Assembly (NCBI RefSeq): GCF_910593845.1
Contig: NZ_CAJVAS010000012.1
Coordinates: forward strand, 124,001-188,000
Length of the DNA: 64,000 nt
Origin: Paenibacillus solanacearum
Lineage (GTDB): Bacteria > Bacillota > Bacilli > Paenibacillales > NBRC-103111
Direction of reading: 5' to 3'
The notes under the pieces: model-generated
Told to the model about the DNA's origin: nothing
The model's database searches: none
Seen by the model: only the letters and a program-made list of their open reading frames with translations
Translations under genes and position numbers: made by a program
In this document: positions 1 through 8,180 of the stretch, one piece after another
How the letters are laid out: every line of letters starts with the position of its first letter
Position numbering within the stretch: position 1 is the first letter of the stretch

Positions 1-1086
1 CATGTGACGGCTGTTTTTCATACGGGGGATTGTATGGTGCACGCCGTTAACGGGGTGTCGCTGGAGATTCGGCCGGGAGAAATATTCGGAATAATTGGGG
101 AGACCGGCAGCGGCAAGTCGGTGCTCGGCCTCTCCATTCCGGGACTGCTGCCAGGCAACTGCGAGGTGGGCGGCTCCATCGTATTCAAGGGAACGGATCT
201 TCTCCGGGTCGACCGGAAAAGGCTGAGGCATTGGAGAGGCAGCGAGATCGCCTTCATCCCGCAAAATCCGGCGACATCGCTCAATCCCGTATTAACGATC
301 GGGTATCAGGTCGCAGAGGCGATTGCGCGGTTTCGGAAAATGCAGAGGCGGAAGGCGATTGCCGCGCAAGCCGCCGGGCTGCTACGAGACTTGCGCATGC
401 CTGCGCCGGAGCAGAAGCTGAAGAGCTATCCGTTCCAGCTCAGCGGGGGGATGAAGCAGCGGGTGCTGGCCGCCATCGGGCTGGCCGGTCAGCCCTCTCT
501 CCTGATCGCGGACGAGCCGACCAAGGGGCTTGACGCCATCGTGCGCAACCAGGTGGTGGATATGCTGCATCGGATGGCGCAGGCGACCGGCGCGGCCATG
601 CTCGTCATCACCCATGATCTGCATGTGGCCGAAGCGCTATGCGATCGGGTCGGCGTCATGTACGCCGGACAACTGGTCGAGGAAGGACGCGCCGGCGATA
701 TATTCCAAGCGCCCAAGCATCCTTATACGAAGGGGCTGCTCCGCTCGATGCCGGGCCGAGGCATGGTGCCGATCCCCGGAACGGGTCCGAGCTTGACGGA
801 ACAAGCGGAGGGGTGCGCCTTTTATGCCCGCTGCGGGGAACGCCGGCCGGTGTGCATGTCGCTTCGGCCGGCGCTTTACGCTTCGGCCGGAACGCCGGAG
901 CAGGACGGCGGCGTCGATCCAGCGTGCGCAGCGAGCGGGAGCGATGCGGCTGGATCAGCCAATGCGATCGACCGTACCTGCGCTGCCAACGAATTTAACG
1001 CCGCTTATGTTACCAAAGCTGCCGATGCAATGCACGCAGTCAAAGTGAGGTGCTTTCTGTATGATTCAGACAGTCGGTCTGAATAA
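1..1086 (+). CDS. Peptide/nickel-type ABC importer ATPase, OppD/NikD-like (5' end outside window)
   Basis: Cytoplasmic ATPase half of an oligopeptide/nickel-family importer. The reading frame is open at the left edge (the first codon is His), so the true start lies upstream. Visible are Walker A GETGSGKS near residue 32, signature LSGGMKQR, Walker B LLIADEPTKGLD and the H-loop VITHD. The C-terminal oligopeptide/nickel region is recognisable by HPYTKGLL and a cysteine set (GCAFYARC, PVC, VRCF); comparable cysteines hold an iron-sulfur cluster in some studied Opp/Dpp ATPases. Between PALYASAG and VKVRCFL there is an Ala/Asp-rich insertion of about 55 residues that the family usually lacks. The 3' end overlaps the next ATPase gene by 26 bases. 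Substrate (peptide, Ni/Co or metallophore) cannot be decided because the binding protein and permeases are outside the window. Confidence 0.9.
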   Translation, partial: HVTAVFHTGDCMVHAVNGVSLEIRPGEIFGIIGETGSGKSVLGLSIPGLLPGNCEVGGSIVFKGTDLLRVDRKRLRHWRGSEIAFIPQNPATSLNPVLTIGYQVAEAIARFRKMQRRKAIAAQAAGLLRDLRMPAPEQKLKSYPFQLSGGMKQRVLAAIGLAGQPSLLIADEPTKGLDAIVRNQVVDMLHRMAQATGAAMLVITHDLHVAEALCDRVGVMYAGQLVEEGRAGDIFQAPKHPYTKGLLRSMPGRGMVPIPGTGPSLTEQAEGCAFYARCGERRPVCMSLRPALYASAGTPEQDGGVDPACAASGSDAAGSANAIDRTCAANEFNAAYVTKAADAMHAVKVRCFLYDSDSRSE

Positions 1087-1843
1087 GTCGTTTCGTTCCG
1101 GCTGGACGGGCGGACGCAGGCTGCAAGCGGTTGAGAACGTCTCGCTCCGGATTGCCAAAGGGGGAACGCTCGGCCTGATCGGAGAGAGCGGCTGCGGGAA
1201 GTCGACCGTCGGCCGATTGCTGCTGAAGCTGCTGCCGGCCGACGAAGGCACCGTGCTCTTCGACGGAGCGGACATTACCCGTTATACGATGAAGCAGATG
1301 AGACCGCTGCGCCAACAGATGCAGCTGCTATTCCAGCATCCCGATTCCGCGCTCAATCCGCGCCGGACCCTACTGGACAGCCTGCTCGAGCCCATGAAGC
1401 TGCATCGGCTGCTGGACAAGGAGGCCCGGATCGCCAAGGTGCTGGAACTGCTCGAGCTGGTGGGGCTTCAACGGGACATCGTGTACCGATACCCCCACCA
1501 GATCAGCGGAGGGCAAGTTCAGCGGGTCGTTATCGCAAGGGCGCTTACGCTGGGGCCGAAGCTGCTCGTTCTCGACGAGCCGACCTCCATGCTCGACGTT
1601 TCCGTTCAGGCGCAAGTCATCGAGCTGCTGCAGCACGTCCAGCGGCAATTTGGCATGACGTACTTGTTTATCTCTCATGATCTGGAGCTGGTGCGGCACA
1701 TGTGCCCGCAAATAGCCGTGATGCATAAAGGCCGCATCGTAGAGACGGGGAACGCCCAGCAGCTGATGGAGCAGCCGGCGCATGCGTATACGCAGCATTT
1801 GGTTCAAGCATTTCACGTCGTCCGGCCCGGCCGGACGAAATAA
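1061..1843 (+). CDS. Peptide/nickel-type ABC importer ATPase, OppF/NikE-like
   Basis: Second ATPase of the same importer, 260 residues. Walker A GESGCGKS (about residues 46-53), signature ISGGQVQR, Walker B LLVLDEPTSMLD and switch ISHD are all intact, so it should hydrolyse ATP as a heterodimer with the upstream subunit. It ends soon after the ATPase core (last part HAYTQHLVQAFHVVRPGRTK) and lacks the long oligopeptide C-terminal region of OppF, which makes it closer in size to NikE/CntF-type subunits. It overlaps the preceding gene by 26 bases and is followed after 22 bases by a methyltransferase gene, consistent with one operon. Assignment to the family is secure; the transported substrate is unknown. 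Confidence 0.9.
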   Translation: MIQTVGLNKSFRSGWTGGRRLQAVENVSLRIAKGGTLGLIGESGCGKSTVGRLLLKLLPADEGTVLFDGADITRYTMKQMRPLRQQMQLLFQHPDSALNPRRTLLDSLLEPMKLHRLLDKEARIAKVLELLELVGLQRDIVYRYPHQISGGQVQRVVIARALTLGPKLLVLDEPTSMLDVSVQAQVIELLQHVQRQFGMTYLFISHDLELVRHMCPQIAVMHKGRIVETGNAQQLMEQPAHAYTQHLVQAFHVVRPGRTK

Positions 1844-1865
1844 AGGAAAGAACGGAGATGATCTG

Positions 1866-2582
1866 ATGGATCCGATCTACATAGATGGAAAGGCTATGGC
1901 CGCTTCGGAATATTGGACGCTTGCCTGGGAACGGGGAGCGTCCGCCGATGCGCGGATGGGCAGCGACGCGGAGGAGGAACAATATTGGCGGGAGCATGCC
2001 TTCTCCTATGACGAGCGGAACCCTCTGGCGCCCTACGCCGGAGCGATTATGGAGGTCGTGTATGCGTTTCTCAAGCCGAGCGACCTGCTGCTTGAAGTCG
2101 GACCCGGGACCGGCGGTTTTACCCGGCTGCTGGCGCCGAAAGTGCGGCAGATCACGGTTGTCGAGCCATCGGCCGCCATGTACGCGGAGCTGTGCCGCAA
2201 CTGGAAGGAGCTAGGCTTCCCGGCTCCGGCTGCGGTGCCGGCCAAATGGGAGGAAGCTCCGGAACTGCGAGCCGACATCCTGTTCAGCGCGAACGCCGTA
2301 TACCGGATCAAGGATATGAAAGAAAGCCTGCTTCGGATGAACGCCGCCGCAAGCCGGCGGGTATTCCTCGTTCAGTCGATGGAGAAGCCATTTGCCCATC
2401 CGCTTCGGGCGGATATCGGCGGAAGTACGGTGGAGCGGGAGCGGGCCGACGCGCTTTCCGGCATTCTTCACGAGCTGGGAATCGCGCATGAATATAGGAA
2501 GTTTCCGGTTCGGCGCAAGAGCGGGGCGGTGCATCCCGTGGCCCTGCTGCATTGGGAGCCTGTCCGGTTCGACGGACATTAG
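1866..2582 (+). CDS. Class I SAM-dependent methyltransferase
   Basis: A 238-residue Rossmann-fold methyltransferase. The SAM-binding motif I is seen as LLEVGPGTGGFT with the acidic end of strand 2 in VVEPSAAMY. ATG 1866 is chosen over an in-frame ATG at 1782 because CGGAG ends 8 bases before it and the earlier start would lie deep in the ATPase gene. The substrate is not evident. Its place directly between a metal/peptide importer and a [2Fe-2S] protein suggests a role in metal or metallophore/tetrapyrrole metabolism, but that is inference from context only. Confidence 0.8.
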   Translation: MDPIYIDGKAMAASEYWTLAWERGASADARMGSDAEEEQYWREHAFSYDERNPLAPYAGAIMEVVYAFLKPSDLLLEVGPGTGGFTRLLAPKVRQITVVEPSAAMYAELCRNWKELGFPAPAAVPAKWEEAPELRADILFSANAVYRIKDMKESLLRMNAAASRRVFLVQSMEKPFAHPLRADIGGSTVERERADALSGILHELGIAHEYRKFPVRRKSGAVHPVALLHWEPVRFDGH

Positions 2583-2597
2583 AGGAGGACGGGAACC

Positions 2598-2978
2598 GTG
2601 GCAACCTGGGATCTATCCGAAACAAGGCATCATCTATTGATTTGCAACGGAGGAAGCTGCTTGCGCAGTCAGGGGGACGAAGTGACGCTCGCCATCCGCG
2701 CGGAGATCGCATCGCAGCAAGCGGAGGATCGGATCCACACGACGCGAACGAAGTGCAACGGCCGCTGCGAGGATGCTTGCGTCGTCACGGTGTACCCGGA
2801 CGGCATCTGGTATAAGAACATGACGCCGGAAACCGGCAGGCGGCTTGTCCGCGAACATCTGCTGCAAGGCAAGCCGCTGTGCGACCAGATGGCGTATGCT
2901 TTTCGCGACGGCCGGTTCACTCCTACCGGAAGCGGCGCACAGGGCGTGCTGCGCAGCGCCGAGCGCGCCCGAGGCTAG
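2598..2978 (+). CDS. Thioredoxin-like [2Fe-2S] ferredoxin domain protein
   Basis: A 126-residue protein with the layout of thioredoxin-like [2Fe-2S] ferredoxins. CNGGSC occurs in the N-terminal loop and CNGRCEDAC about 40 residues later, followed by VTVYPDGIWYKNMTPE, which matches the 'YPDGxWY' turn typical of this family (CbiW and NuoE-like proteins). It starts with GTG 2598 behind a strong AGGAGG, 15 bases after the methyltransferase stop, so it closes the transporter operon. Proteins of this type occur in cobalamin and anaerobic redox operons. Together with the adjacent cobalamin riboswitch this hints at a link to cobalt or B12, but no function can be assigned from the sequence. Confidence 0.8.
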   Translation: MATWDLSETRHHLLICNGGSCLRSQGDEVTLAIRAEIASQQAEDRIHTTRTKCNGRCEDACVVTVYPDGIWYKNMTPETGRRLVREHLLQGKPLCDQMAYAFRDGRFTPTGSGAQGVLRSAERARG

Positions 2979-3240
2979 CCGGTCCTCGCAAGGGAGTTCA
3001 GGCGAGCGTTCGTTTTGCCAACGCGTGCGAACCTCATTCGCACGTTTCGGCACTGCTCGACGGCCTTGCGAACCTTCGCGTCCGAAGCCGGAGGACCGGA
3101 TTCGGGAGGCCGCGCGGCAGGGACCCGTCGATCCCCGAGCGCCCCGTCGGCACAAGCCCGGACGGGGATTGCGGAGCGTAAAACCGAATCTATTCTATCG
3201 CAAATGTTTGTGAACATTACTTCGATATGCCAAACGATCC
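2979..3240. other. Intergenic region with one hairpin (3024-3044)
   Basis: No convincing gene is seen. A perfect 8-bp stem (3024-3031 with 3037-3044, loop of 5) follows the ferredoxin gene. It could end the upstream operon but has only a short T stretch after it, so a terminator call is weak. Confidence 0.4.
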
Positions 3241-3241
3241 A

Positions 3242-3270
3242 TTGACAAGCACAATATATTGATATATATT
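3242..3270 (+). promoter_or_regulatory. Sigma-A promoter of nrdIEF
   Basis: TTGACA at 3242-3247, a 17-base spacer and TATATT at 3265-3270 form a near-consensus housekeeping promoter. Transcription would start near 3277, just ahead of the cobalamin riboswitch. Confidence 0.75.
3249..3264. promoter_or_regulatory. Candidate NrdR box
   Basis: The 16 bases GCACAATATATTGATA closely resemble the NrdR box consensus (ACACwATATwTtGTGT-like) and lie in the promoter spacer, where a repressor would block polymerase. A weaker odd palindrome, TACATATTGTA, lies at 3284-3294, about three helical turns downstream. NrdR boxes usually occur as helically phased pairs, so this may be the partner. The match was judged by eye. 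Confidence 0.5.
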
Positions 3271-3299
3271 TTAAAATATATTCTACATATTGTATTGCG

Positions 3300-3475
3300 C
3301 GGGTGTTTCTCGTTCTAGCAGGAACGGGAAGCTTAATAGGGAAGTCCGGTGCAAAGCCGGCGCGGTCCCGCCACTGTAAGGGAGTAGCCCACGTCAATTT
3401 GCCACTGGTATGCTGCATACCGGGAAGGTGGCGGACGGCATTGATCCCCAAGTCAGGAGACCTGCCCCGCAGTTG
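3300..3475 (+). promoter_or_regulatory. Cobalamin (AdoCbl) riboswitch
   Basis: The leader has the conserved cobalamin riboswitch blocks: GGGAAG...GGTGCAAAGCCGGC (around 3342-3365), GCGGTCCCGCCACTGTAA (3363-3380) and the B12 box AGTCAGGAGACCTGCC (3451-3466). It lies between the promoter at 3242-3270 and a terminator at 3557-3600, so it most likely ends transcription of nrdIEF when coenzyme B12 is plentiful. In other bacteria a B12 riboswitch ahead of an aerobic, B12-independent reductase lets the cell rely on the B12-dependent class II enzyme when cobalamin is present. Whether a class II gene exists here cannot be seen. Confidence 0.93.
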
Positions 3476-3556
3476 GACACGCCTACGGAGATAGGAAAGT
3501 GTCGGATTCGTATGGTTCGTGTTCAGCGGGTTCTCGCGGAACTCGTATTTTGGCAT

Positions 3557-3600
3557 GCGCATCCGGCTTATCCGAAGCCGGGTGCGCTTTTCATTTTTTT
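3557..3600 (+). terminator. Rho-independent terminator, riboswitch expression platform
   Basis: A 13-bp stem (3557-3569 with 3575-3587, one G-T wobble) is followed by TTTTCATTTTTTT. It lies between the riboswitch aptamer and the nrdI start 26 bases downstream, the position expected for the OFF-state terminator. Confidence 0.88.
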
Positions 3601-3625
3601 GTGTGCAGGAAAGGGAGAGGATATT

Positions 3626-3985
3626 GTGCTGATCGCTTATGATTCCAAAACCGGCAATGTGGAGCGGTTCGTCGCCAAGCTGGACATGCCTTCCGTCAAA
3701 ATCGAGGAAACGCTTGTCGTCGACGAGCCGTTCGTACTTATTACATATACAACCGGCTTCGGACAGCCTCCGGGCAAGGTGCTATCTTTTCTGAAGCGCA
3801 ATTACCGGCGTTTGGCGGCCGTATCGGCCAGCGGCAACCGCAACTGGGGCCAAGGGTTTGCGCGGAGTGCCGATCGCATCGCCGAGCTGTACTGCGTGCC
3901 TGTGCTGAGCAAATTCGAGCTTTCCGGAACGCGCGAGGACGTGGACCGGTTTAAACGGGAGGTGAGCGGCGTTGCTGCATATTGA
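3626..3985 (+). CDS. nrdI: Flavodoxin-like NrdI, class Ib RNR activator
   Basis: NrdI supplies the oxidant that builds the Mn(III)2-tyrosyl radical cofactor of NrdF. The 119-residue product has the family's flavodoxin fold marks: LIAYDSKTGNVERFV at the N-terminus (phosphate loop for FMN), LITYTTGFGQPP and SASGNRNWGQGFARSADRI. GTG 3626 follows AAGGGAGAGG with a spacing of 5 and gives the usual NrdI length, whereas upstream in-frame starts would run into the riboswitch. It overlaps nrdE by 14 bases, so translation of the two is probably coupled. Confidence 0.93.
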   Translation: MLIAYDSKTGNVERFVAKLDMPSVKIEETLVVDEPFVLITYTTGFGQPPGKVLSFLKRNYRRLAAVSASGNRNWGQGFARSADRIAELYCVPVLSKFELSGTREDVDRFKREVSGVAAY

Positions 3986-6056
3986 ATTGAACAATTTGCT
4001 GATGCAAAGAGATGCGGACGGATTTTTTCAGCTGGACAAAGATAAAGAAGCGGTGAAGGCGTTCATGGAAGAGGTGTACCGCAAGAGCATCAAGTTCGCG
4101 GACACCGACGCGAAAGTCCGCTACATGATCGACAACGATTATTACGAAGACGTCTATGCGCAGTACGCCAAGGCGGAAGTGAGGGAGATTTACGAAATAA
4201 CGCACGGCTATCGTTTCGAATTTCCTTCGTACATGGCCGCTTCGAAATTTTATACGGATTATGCCGTGAAGAGCAACGACCGCTCGCTGTACCTGGAGCA
4301 TTATGCGGACCGGGTGGCGATCGTCGCTCTTTCCTTGGCGCGCGGCGACGTGCGGATTGCGCGGTCGCTGGCCGCATCCATGATGGAGCAGCGGCTGCAG
4401 CCGGCGACCCCGACGTTCCTGAACGCGGGCAAGAGCCGCCGCGGCGAGATGGTGTCCTGCTTCCTGCTGGAAGCGGACGACTCGCTCAATTCCATCAACT
4501 ACGTGCTGAACACCTGCATGCAGCTGTCCAAAATCGGCGGCGGCGTAGCCGTCAATTTGTCCAAGCTGCGCGGCCGCGGCGAGCCGATCAAGGGCGTCGA
4601 GGGTGCGGCCAAAGGCATTATGCCGGTGCTCAAGCTGATGGAGGACGCCTTCTCCTATGCGGACCAAATGGGTCAGCGCCGGGGCTCCGGAGCGGCTTAT
4701 TACAATATTTTCGGCTGGGACGTCATGGAACTGCTGGACAGCAAAAAAATTAACGCGGACGAGAAGACGCGCCTCAAGACGCTCTCGGTCGGCCTGATCG
4801 TTCCGGACAAGTTCTACAAGCTGGCGGAGGAGAACAAGCCGCTCTACGTGTTCGCTCCGTATTCCGTCCTGCGGGCGTACGGCAAGCATCTGGACGATAT
4901 GGATCTGGACGACATGTACGACACGCTGCTGGCCGACGAGCGCGTAGGCAAGAAAGCGATCATGAGCGCAAGGGACATGCTGGTCAAAATCGCGATGATC
5001 CAGCTGGAATCCGGTTACCCGTACATCATGAACAAAAGCAACGCCAACCGCGCCAATCCGCTCAAGCAGATCGGCCCGATCAAAATGTCCAATCTGTGCA
5101 CGGAAATATTCCAGCTGCAGGAGACGTCGGAAATATCCGATTACGGCCAGCCGGACGTCATTCGCCGCGACATCAGCTGCAACCTCGCATCCTTGAACAT
5201 CGCCAACGTGATGGAGCAGAAGAAGGTTCGCGAATCGGTGCATGAAGGGATGATCGCGCTAACGGCGGTCAGCGACATGACCCATGTCGCCAATGCTCCG
5301 GGCGTGGCCAAGGCGAATCGCGAGCTGCATTCGGTTGGATTGGGCGCGATGAACCTGCACGGCTATTTGACCAAAAATAAAATTGCGTACGAGAGCGAGG
5401 AAGCCCGCGACTTCGCCCGCACGTTCTTTATGATGATGAATTATTACTCGCTGGAGAAGAGTATGGAGATCGCCAAGCAGACGGGCGTTACATTTGCCGG
5501 CTTCGAGCTGTCGGATTATGCGCAGGGCACCTATTTTGACCGTTACACGGAAACGGATTTCCGTCCGGTGACAAGCAAGGTGAAGCAGCTGTTCGAAGGT
5601 ATCCCGATGCCGTCGCCGAGCGACTGGGCGCAGCTGAAGGCAGCCGTCAAGCAGCATGGATTATACCATGCCTACCGGCTCGCCGTGGCGCCGACGCAGA
5701 GCATATCGTATATTCAGAATGCGACCTCCAGCGTCATGCCGGTGGTGGAGCAGGTCGAAACGCGCACGTACGCCAACTCGACCACGTATTACCCGATGCC
5801 TTATTTGAGCCGGGATAATTATTTCTATTATAAATCGGCGTACCAGATGGATCAGTTCAAAGTGATGGACCTGATCGCCGAAATTCAGCAGCATGTGGAT
5901 CAGGGAATCTCGACCGTCCTTCATGTCAACAGCGACGTTACGACGAGACAGCTGGCCCGGTACTACATTTACGCAGCGAAAAAAGGATTGAAATCTCTCT
6001 ACTATACGCGTACGAACCGACTGTCCGTGGAAGAATGCATCAGTTGTTCCGTATAA
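3972..6056 (+). CDS. nrdE: Class Ib ribonucleotide reductase alpha subunit
   Basis: Large catalytic subunit that reduces ribonucleoside diphosphates to deoxyribonucleotides. The 694-residue length is normal for NrdE. Landmarks are PTFLNAG, the first active-site cysteine in MVSC (C163), the NLCTEI motif (N374, thiyl-radical C376, E378) and the C-terminal redox pair in ECISCSV (C689, C692). The short N-terminus without an ATP-cone agrees with class Ib. The start is TTG 3972 behind GGGAGGTG, overlapping nrdI. It is followed by nrdF after 27 bases in one operon under the B12 riboswitch. Confidence 0.96.
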   Translation: MLHIELNNLLMQRDADGFFQLDKDKEAVKAFMEEVYRKSIKFADTDAKVRYMIDNDYYEDVYAQYAKAEVREIYEITHGYRFEFPSYMAASKFYTDYAVKSNDRSLYLEHYADRVAIVALSLARGDVRIARSLAASMMEQRLQPATPTFLNAGKSRRGEMVSCFLLEADDSLNSINYVLNTCMQLSKIGGGVAVNLSKLRGRGEPIKGVEGAAKGIMPVLKLMEDAFSYADQMGQRRGSGAAYYNIFGWDVMELLDSKKINADEKTRLKTLSVGLIVPDKFYKLAEENKPLYVFAPYSVLRAYGKHLDDMDLDDMYDTLLADERVGKKAIMSARDMLVKIAMIQLESGYPYIMNKSNANRANPLKQIGPIKMSNLCTEIFQLQETSEISDYGQPDVIRRDISCNLASLNIANVMEQKKVRESVHEGMIALTAVSDMTHVANAPGVAKANRELHSVGLGAMNLHGYLTKNKIAYESEEARDFARTFFMMMNYYSLEKSMEIAKQTGVTFAGFELSDYAQGTYFDRYTETDFRPVTSKVKQLFEGIPMPSPSDWAQLKAAVKQHGLYHAYRLAVAPTQSISYIQNATSSVMPVVEQVETRTYANSTTYYPMPYLSRDNYFYYKSAYQMDQFKVMDLIAEIQQHVDQGISTVLHVNSDVTTRQLARYYIYAAKKGLKSLYYTRTNRLSVEECISCSV

Positions 6057-6083
6057 AAGCTAGAGGCATGAGGAGGAACGGAA

Positions 6084-7049
6084 ATGAGCGTTTGGAAAGC
6101 GGTCAACTGGAACCGCCCGGACGATGAATTTACAGATATGTTCTGGAAGCAGAACATCATGCAGTTTTGGACGGAAGAGGAAATTCCGCTGTCCGACGAC
6201 AAAATGTCATGGCTCACGCTTAGCGAAGCGGAGCAGGCGCTTTACATGAAGGTGCTCGGCGGGTTGACGCTGCTCGATACGGTGCAGGGCGGCGTCGGCA
6301 TGCCGAAAATCATGGACTGCGTAGACGGGCTGCAGCGCAAGGCTGTGCTCGGCTTCATGGGGATGATGGAGCAAATTCATGCTAAGTCGTACAGCAGCAT
6401 CTTTACGACGCTGGCATCCAATGAGGAGATCGACCGCATCTTTGCCTGGGTCGAGAACAATCCGTACCTCCAGACCAAGGCTGAGACGATCTCGCAGTAT
6501 TACAATGGCATTAGCACGCGCAAAGATTTGTACTTGGCAATGGCGGCTTCCGTATTGCTGGAAAGCTACTTGTTCTACAGCGGATTTTTCTACCCGCTTT
6601 ACTTGGCCGGACAAGGCAAAATGACAAGCAGCGGTGAAATCATCAACCTGATTCTGCGGGATGAGAGCATTCACGGCTTGTATGTCGGCATGCTGGCTCA
6701 AGAGGTGCTTGCCGAGCTGGAGCCTGACGAGCAGCAGGCGGCCGTCGAGACGCTGAACGGTCTGCTTCGCTACCTGCATGCCAATGAAGAGCGTTATACG
6801 GAGGAGCTGTACACGGCTGTCGGGCTGGCGGACGAGGTCAAAGCGTTCCTGCGCTATAATGCGAATAAAGCGATGATGAATTTGGGGCTCGAGCCCGCGT
6901 TTGCGCACGAGGAGATTAACCCGATCGTCCAGAACGGGATCAGCACACATACGAAGCAGCATGATTTCTTTTCGAAAAAAGGCAACGGATATATCCGTAC
7001 GGTCAACGTCGAGCCGTTGACGGATGATGATTTTCGCTTCGACTTGTAA
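6084..7049 (+). CDS. nrdF: Class Ib ribonucleotide reductase beta subunit
   Basis: Radical-generating small subunit, 321 residues, with a di-metal centre (manganese with NrdI, or iron). Metal-ligand regions can be recognised: LLDTVQGG (Asp), MEQIHAKSYS (Glu/His), then LLESYLFYSGF and LILRDESIHGLYVG. The Tyr radical site lies in the second of these blocks. A strong GAGGAGG precedes ATG 6084. It is the last gene of nrdIEF and is followed 13 bases after its stop by a terminator. Confidence 0.96.
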   Translation: MSVWKAVNWNRPDDEFTDMFWKQNIMQFWTEEEIPLSDDKMSWLTLSEAEQALYMKVLGGLTLLDTVQGGVGMPKIMDCVDGLQRKAVLGFMGMMEQIHAKSYSSIFTTLASNEEIDRIFAWVENNPYLQTKAETISQYYNGISTRKDLYLAMAASVLLESYLFYSGFFYPLYLAGQGKMTSSGEIINLILRDESIHGLYVGMLAQEVLAELEPDEQQAAVETLNGLLRYLHANEERYTEELYTAVGLADEVKAFLRYNANKAMMNLGLEPAFAHEEINPIVQNGISTHTKQHDFFSKKGNGYIRTVNVEPLTDDDFRFDL

Positions 7050-7062
7050 GAACATAAGGAAA

Positions 7063-7093
7063 CCCGGGACGGCGATCCCGGGCTTTTTTTTTT
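7063..7093 (+). terminator. Rho-independent terminator of nrdIEF
   Basis: Perfect 7-bp GC stem CCCGGGA/TCCCGGG (7063-7069 with 7076-7082), then C and a run of ten T. Confidence 0.92.
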
Positions 7094-7123
7094 GCGTGCC
7101 GACGCGTGCGGCAATCAGCCGGA

Positions 7124-8005
7124 TCATAGGTCCTTCAGCCGCTGCTCGGCAACGCGGATGAACGCTTGCGCCGCATGAGCAAGATATTTGTCGGCCCGGT
7201 AAATGATGCTCATCTCCCGAACGGGCGGATGATCATGGATCGGGATGAAGCGCAGCTTCGGATCGCCGATCGATTGGACGAGCGAGCGGGTCTGCACGCT
7301 AACCCCCATATTTGCCTTCACGAATTGAAAGAGCGACGGATTGGAGGTCGTCTCCACGACCGTATTCAGCGCAAAGCCCTGCTCCAGGCAGCTGTTCTCC
7401 ACCAGTTCCCGGCCCCAGAAGCCTCTCGGGTACATGATGGCGGGTACGCCATTCAGCTCGATCAATGACACGGAGCTTCGCTCGGCCAGCTCGTGCTCTT
7501 CCGACACAACTACGCCGTATACTTCCTTGGTTAACGGCCGGACGACGAGCCGGGGATCGTGCAAAGGCCGCAGCGCGATGCCGATGTCAATTTCGGTGCT
7601 CAGCACCAGCTCGGCTACATCGACGATGGATACGATTCTGAGCCGGACGTTCGGAAATTGCTGGCGGAAGTCGATGAACATGGGGGTCAAGCGGAAATCC
7701 AGCTCTGACGGCAGCACGCCGACGCCAAGCGTCCCTCCCTGATGATGGCGCAGCTCGCCAATCTCTTGAAGCGCGTTGTGCATATTGAGCAGCATGCCCC
7801 GGGCATGCTTGAGCAGGATGGCGCCCGCCTCCGTCAACGCGATCCGCTTGCCGATCCGGTCGAATAAAGGCAGCCCGATTTCTTCCTCCAGCGCCTTGAT
7901 CTGCAGGCTGACATTCGGCTGGGAAATGCCGATTTTATCAGCCGCCTTCGTAAAATGCAGCTCCTCGCACACCGCGATAAAATATTCCAACTGCCTAAGC
8001 TCCAT
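7124..8005 (-). CDS. LysR family transcriptional regulator
   Basis: A 293-residue LysR-type regulator. The N-terminal winged helix-turn-helix is clear (MELRQLEYFIAVCEELHFTK, then SQPNVSLQIKALEEEIG, about residues 1-60), followed by a two-lobed effector domain (GTLGVGVLPS onward). It is divergent from the CynX-type MFS gene at 8181. LysR regulators usually control the divergent neighbour, so that exporter is the likely target. An 11-bp inverted repeat in the shared intergenic space (8075-8101) is the obvious operator candidate. The effector is unknown. Confidence 0.92.
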   Translation of the reverse strand: MELRQLEYFIAVCEELHFTKAADKIGISQPNVSLQIKALEEEIGLPLFDRIGKRIALTEAGAILLKHARGMLLNMHNALQEIGELRHHQGGTLGVGVLPSELDFRLTPMFIDFRQQFPNVRLRIVSIVDVAELVLSTEIDIGIALRPLHDPRLVVRPLTKEVYGVVVSEEHELAERSSVSLIELNGVPAIMYPRGFWGRELVENSCLEQGFALNTVVETTSNPSLFQFVKANMGVSVQTRSLVQSIGDPKLRFIPIHDHPPVREMSIIYRADKYLAHAAQAFIRVAEQRLKDL

Positions 8006-8074
8006 GTCGTTTCTCTCCGTTCTATCGATTGGCGGACTTGCCGGCGCGGTCTACATGAATGCCCGGCATGTCGT

Positions 8075-8101
8075 ATAATCATTTATATTATAAATGATTA
8101 T
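8075..8101. promoter_or_regulatory. Perfect inverted repeat between LysR and MFS genes, likely operator
   Basis: Two 11-base arms, ATAATCATTTA (8075-8085) and its exact complement TAAATGATTAT (8091-8101), are separated by five bases. It is AT-rich with an internal T-N11-A pattern, as LysR boxes often have, and lies midway between the divergent starts. Confidence 0.6.
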
Positions 8102-8180
8102 GATAGTTTTCATATTATTGATCAATCATGAATCTCCAAGTAACATGTGGCGTATACCTGCTTGACGAGGAGAGATGATC

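Noticed and set aside
2975..3562. 195-codon frame on the minus strand across the cobalamin riboswitch
   Set aside because: It runs through the promoter and riboswitch, shows no family feature and has an unlikely composition.
3951..5243. 430-codon open frame on the minus strand
   Set aside because: Antisense shadow of nrdE.
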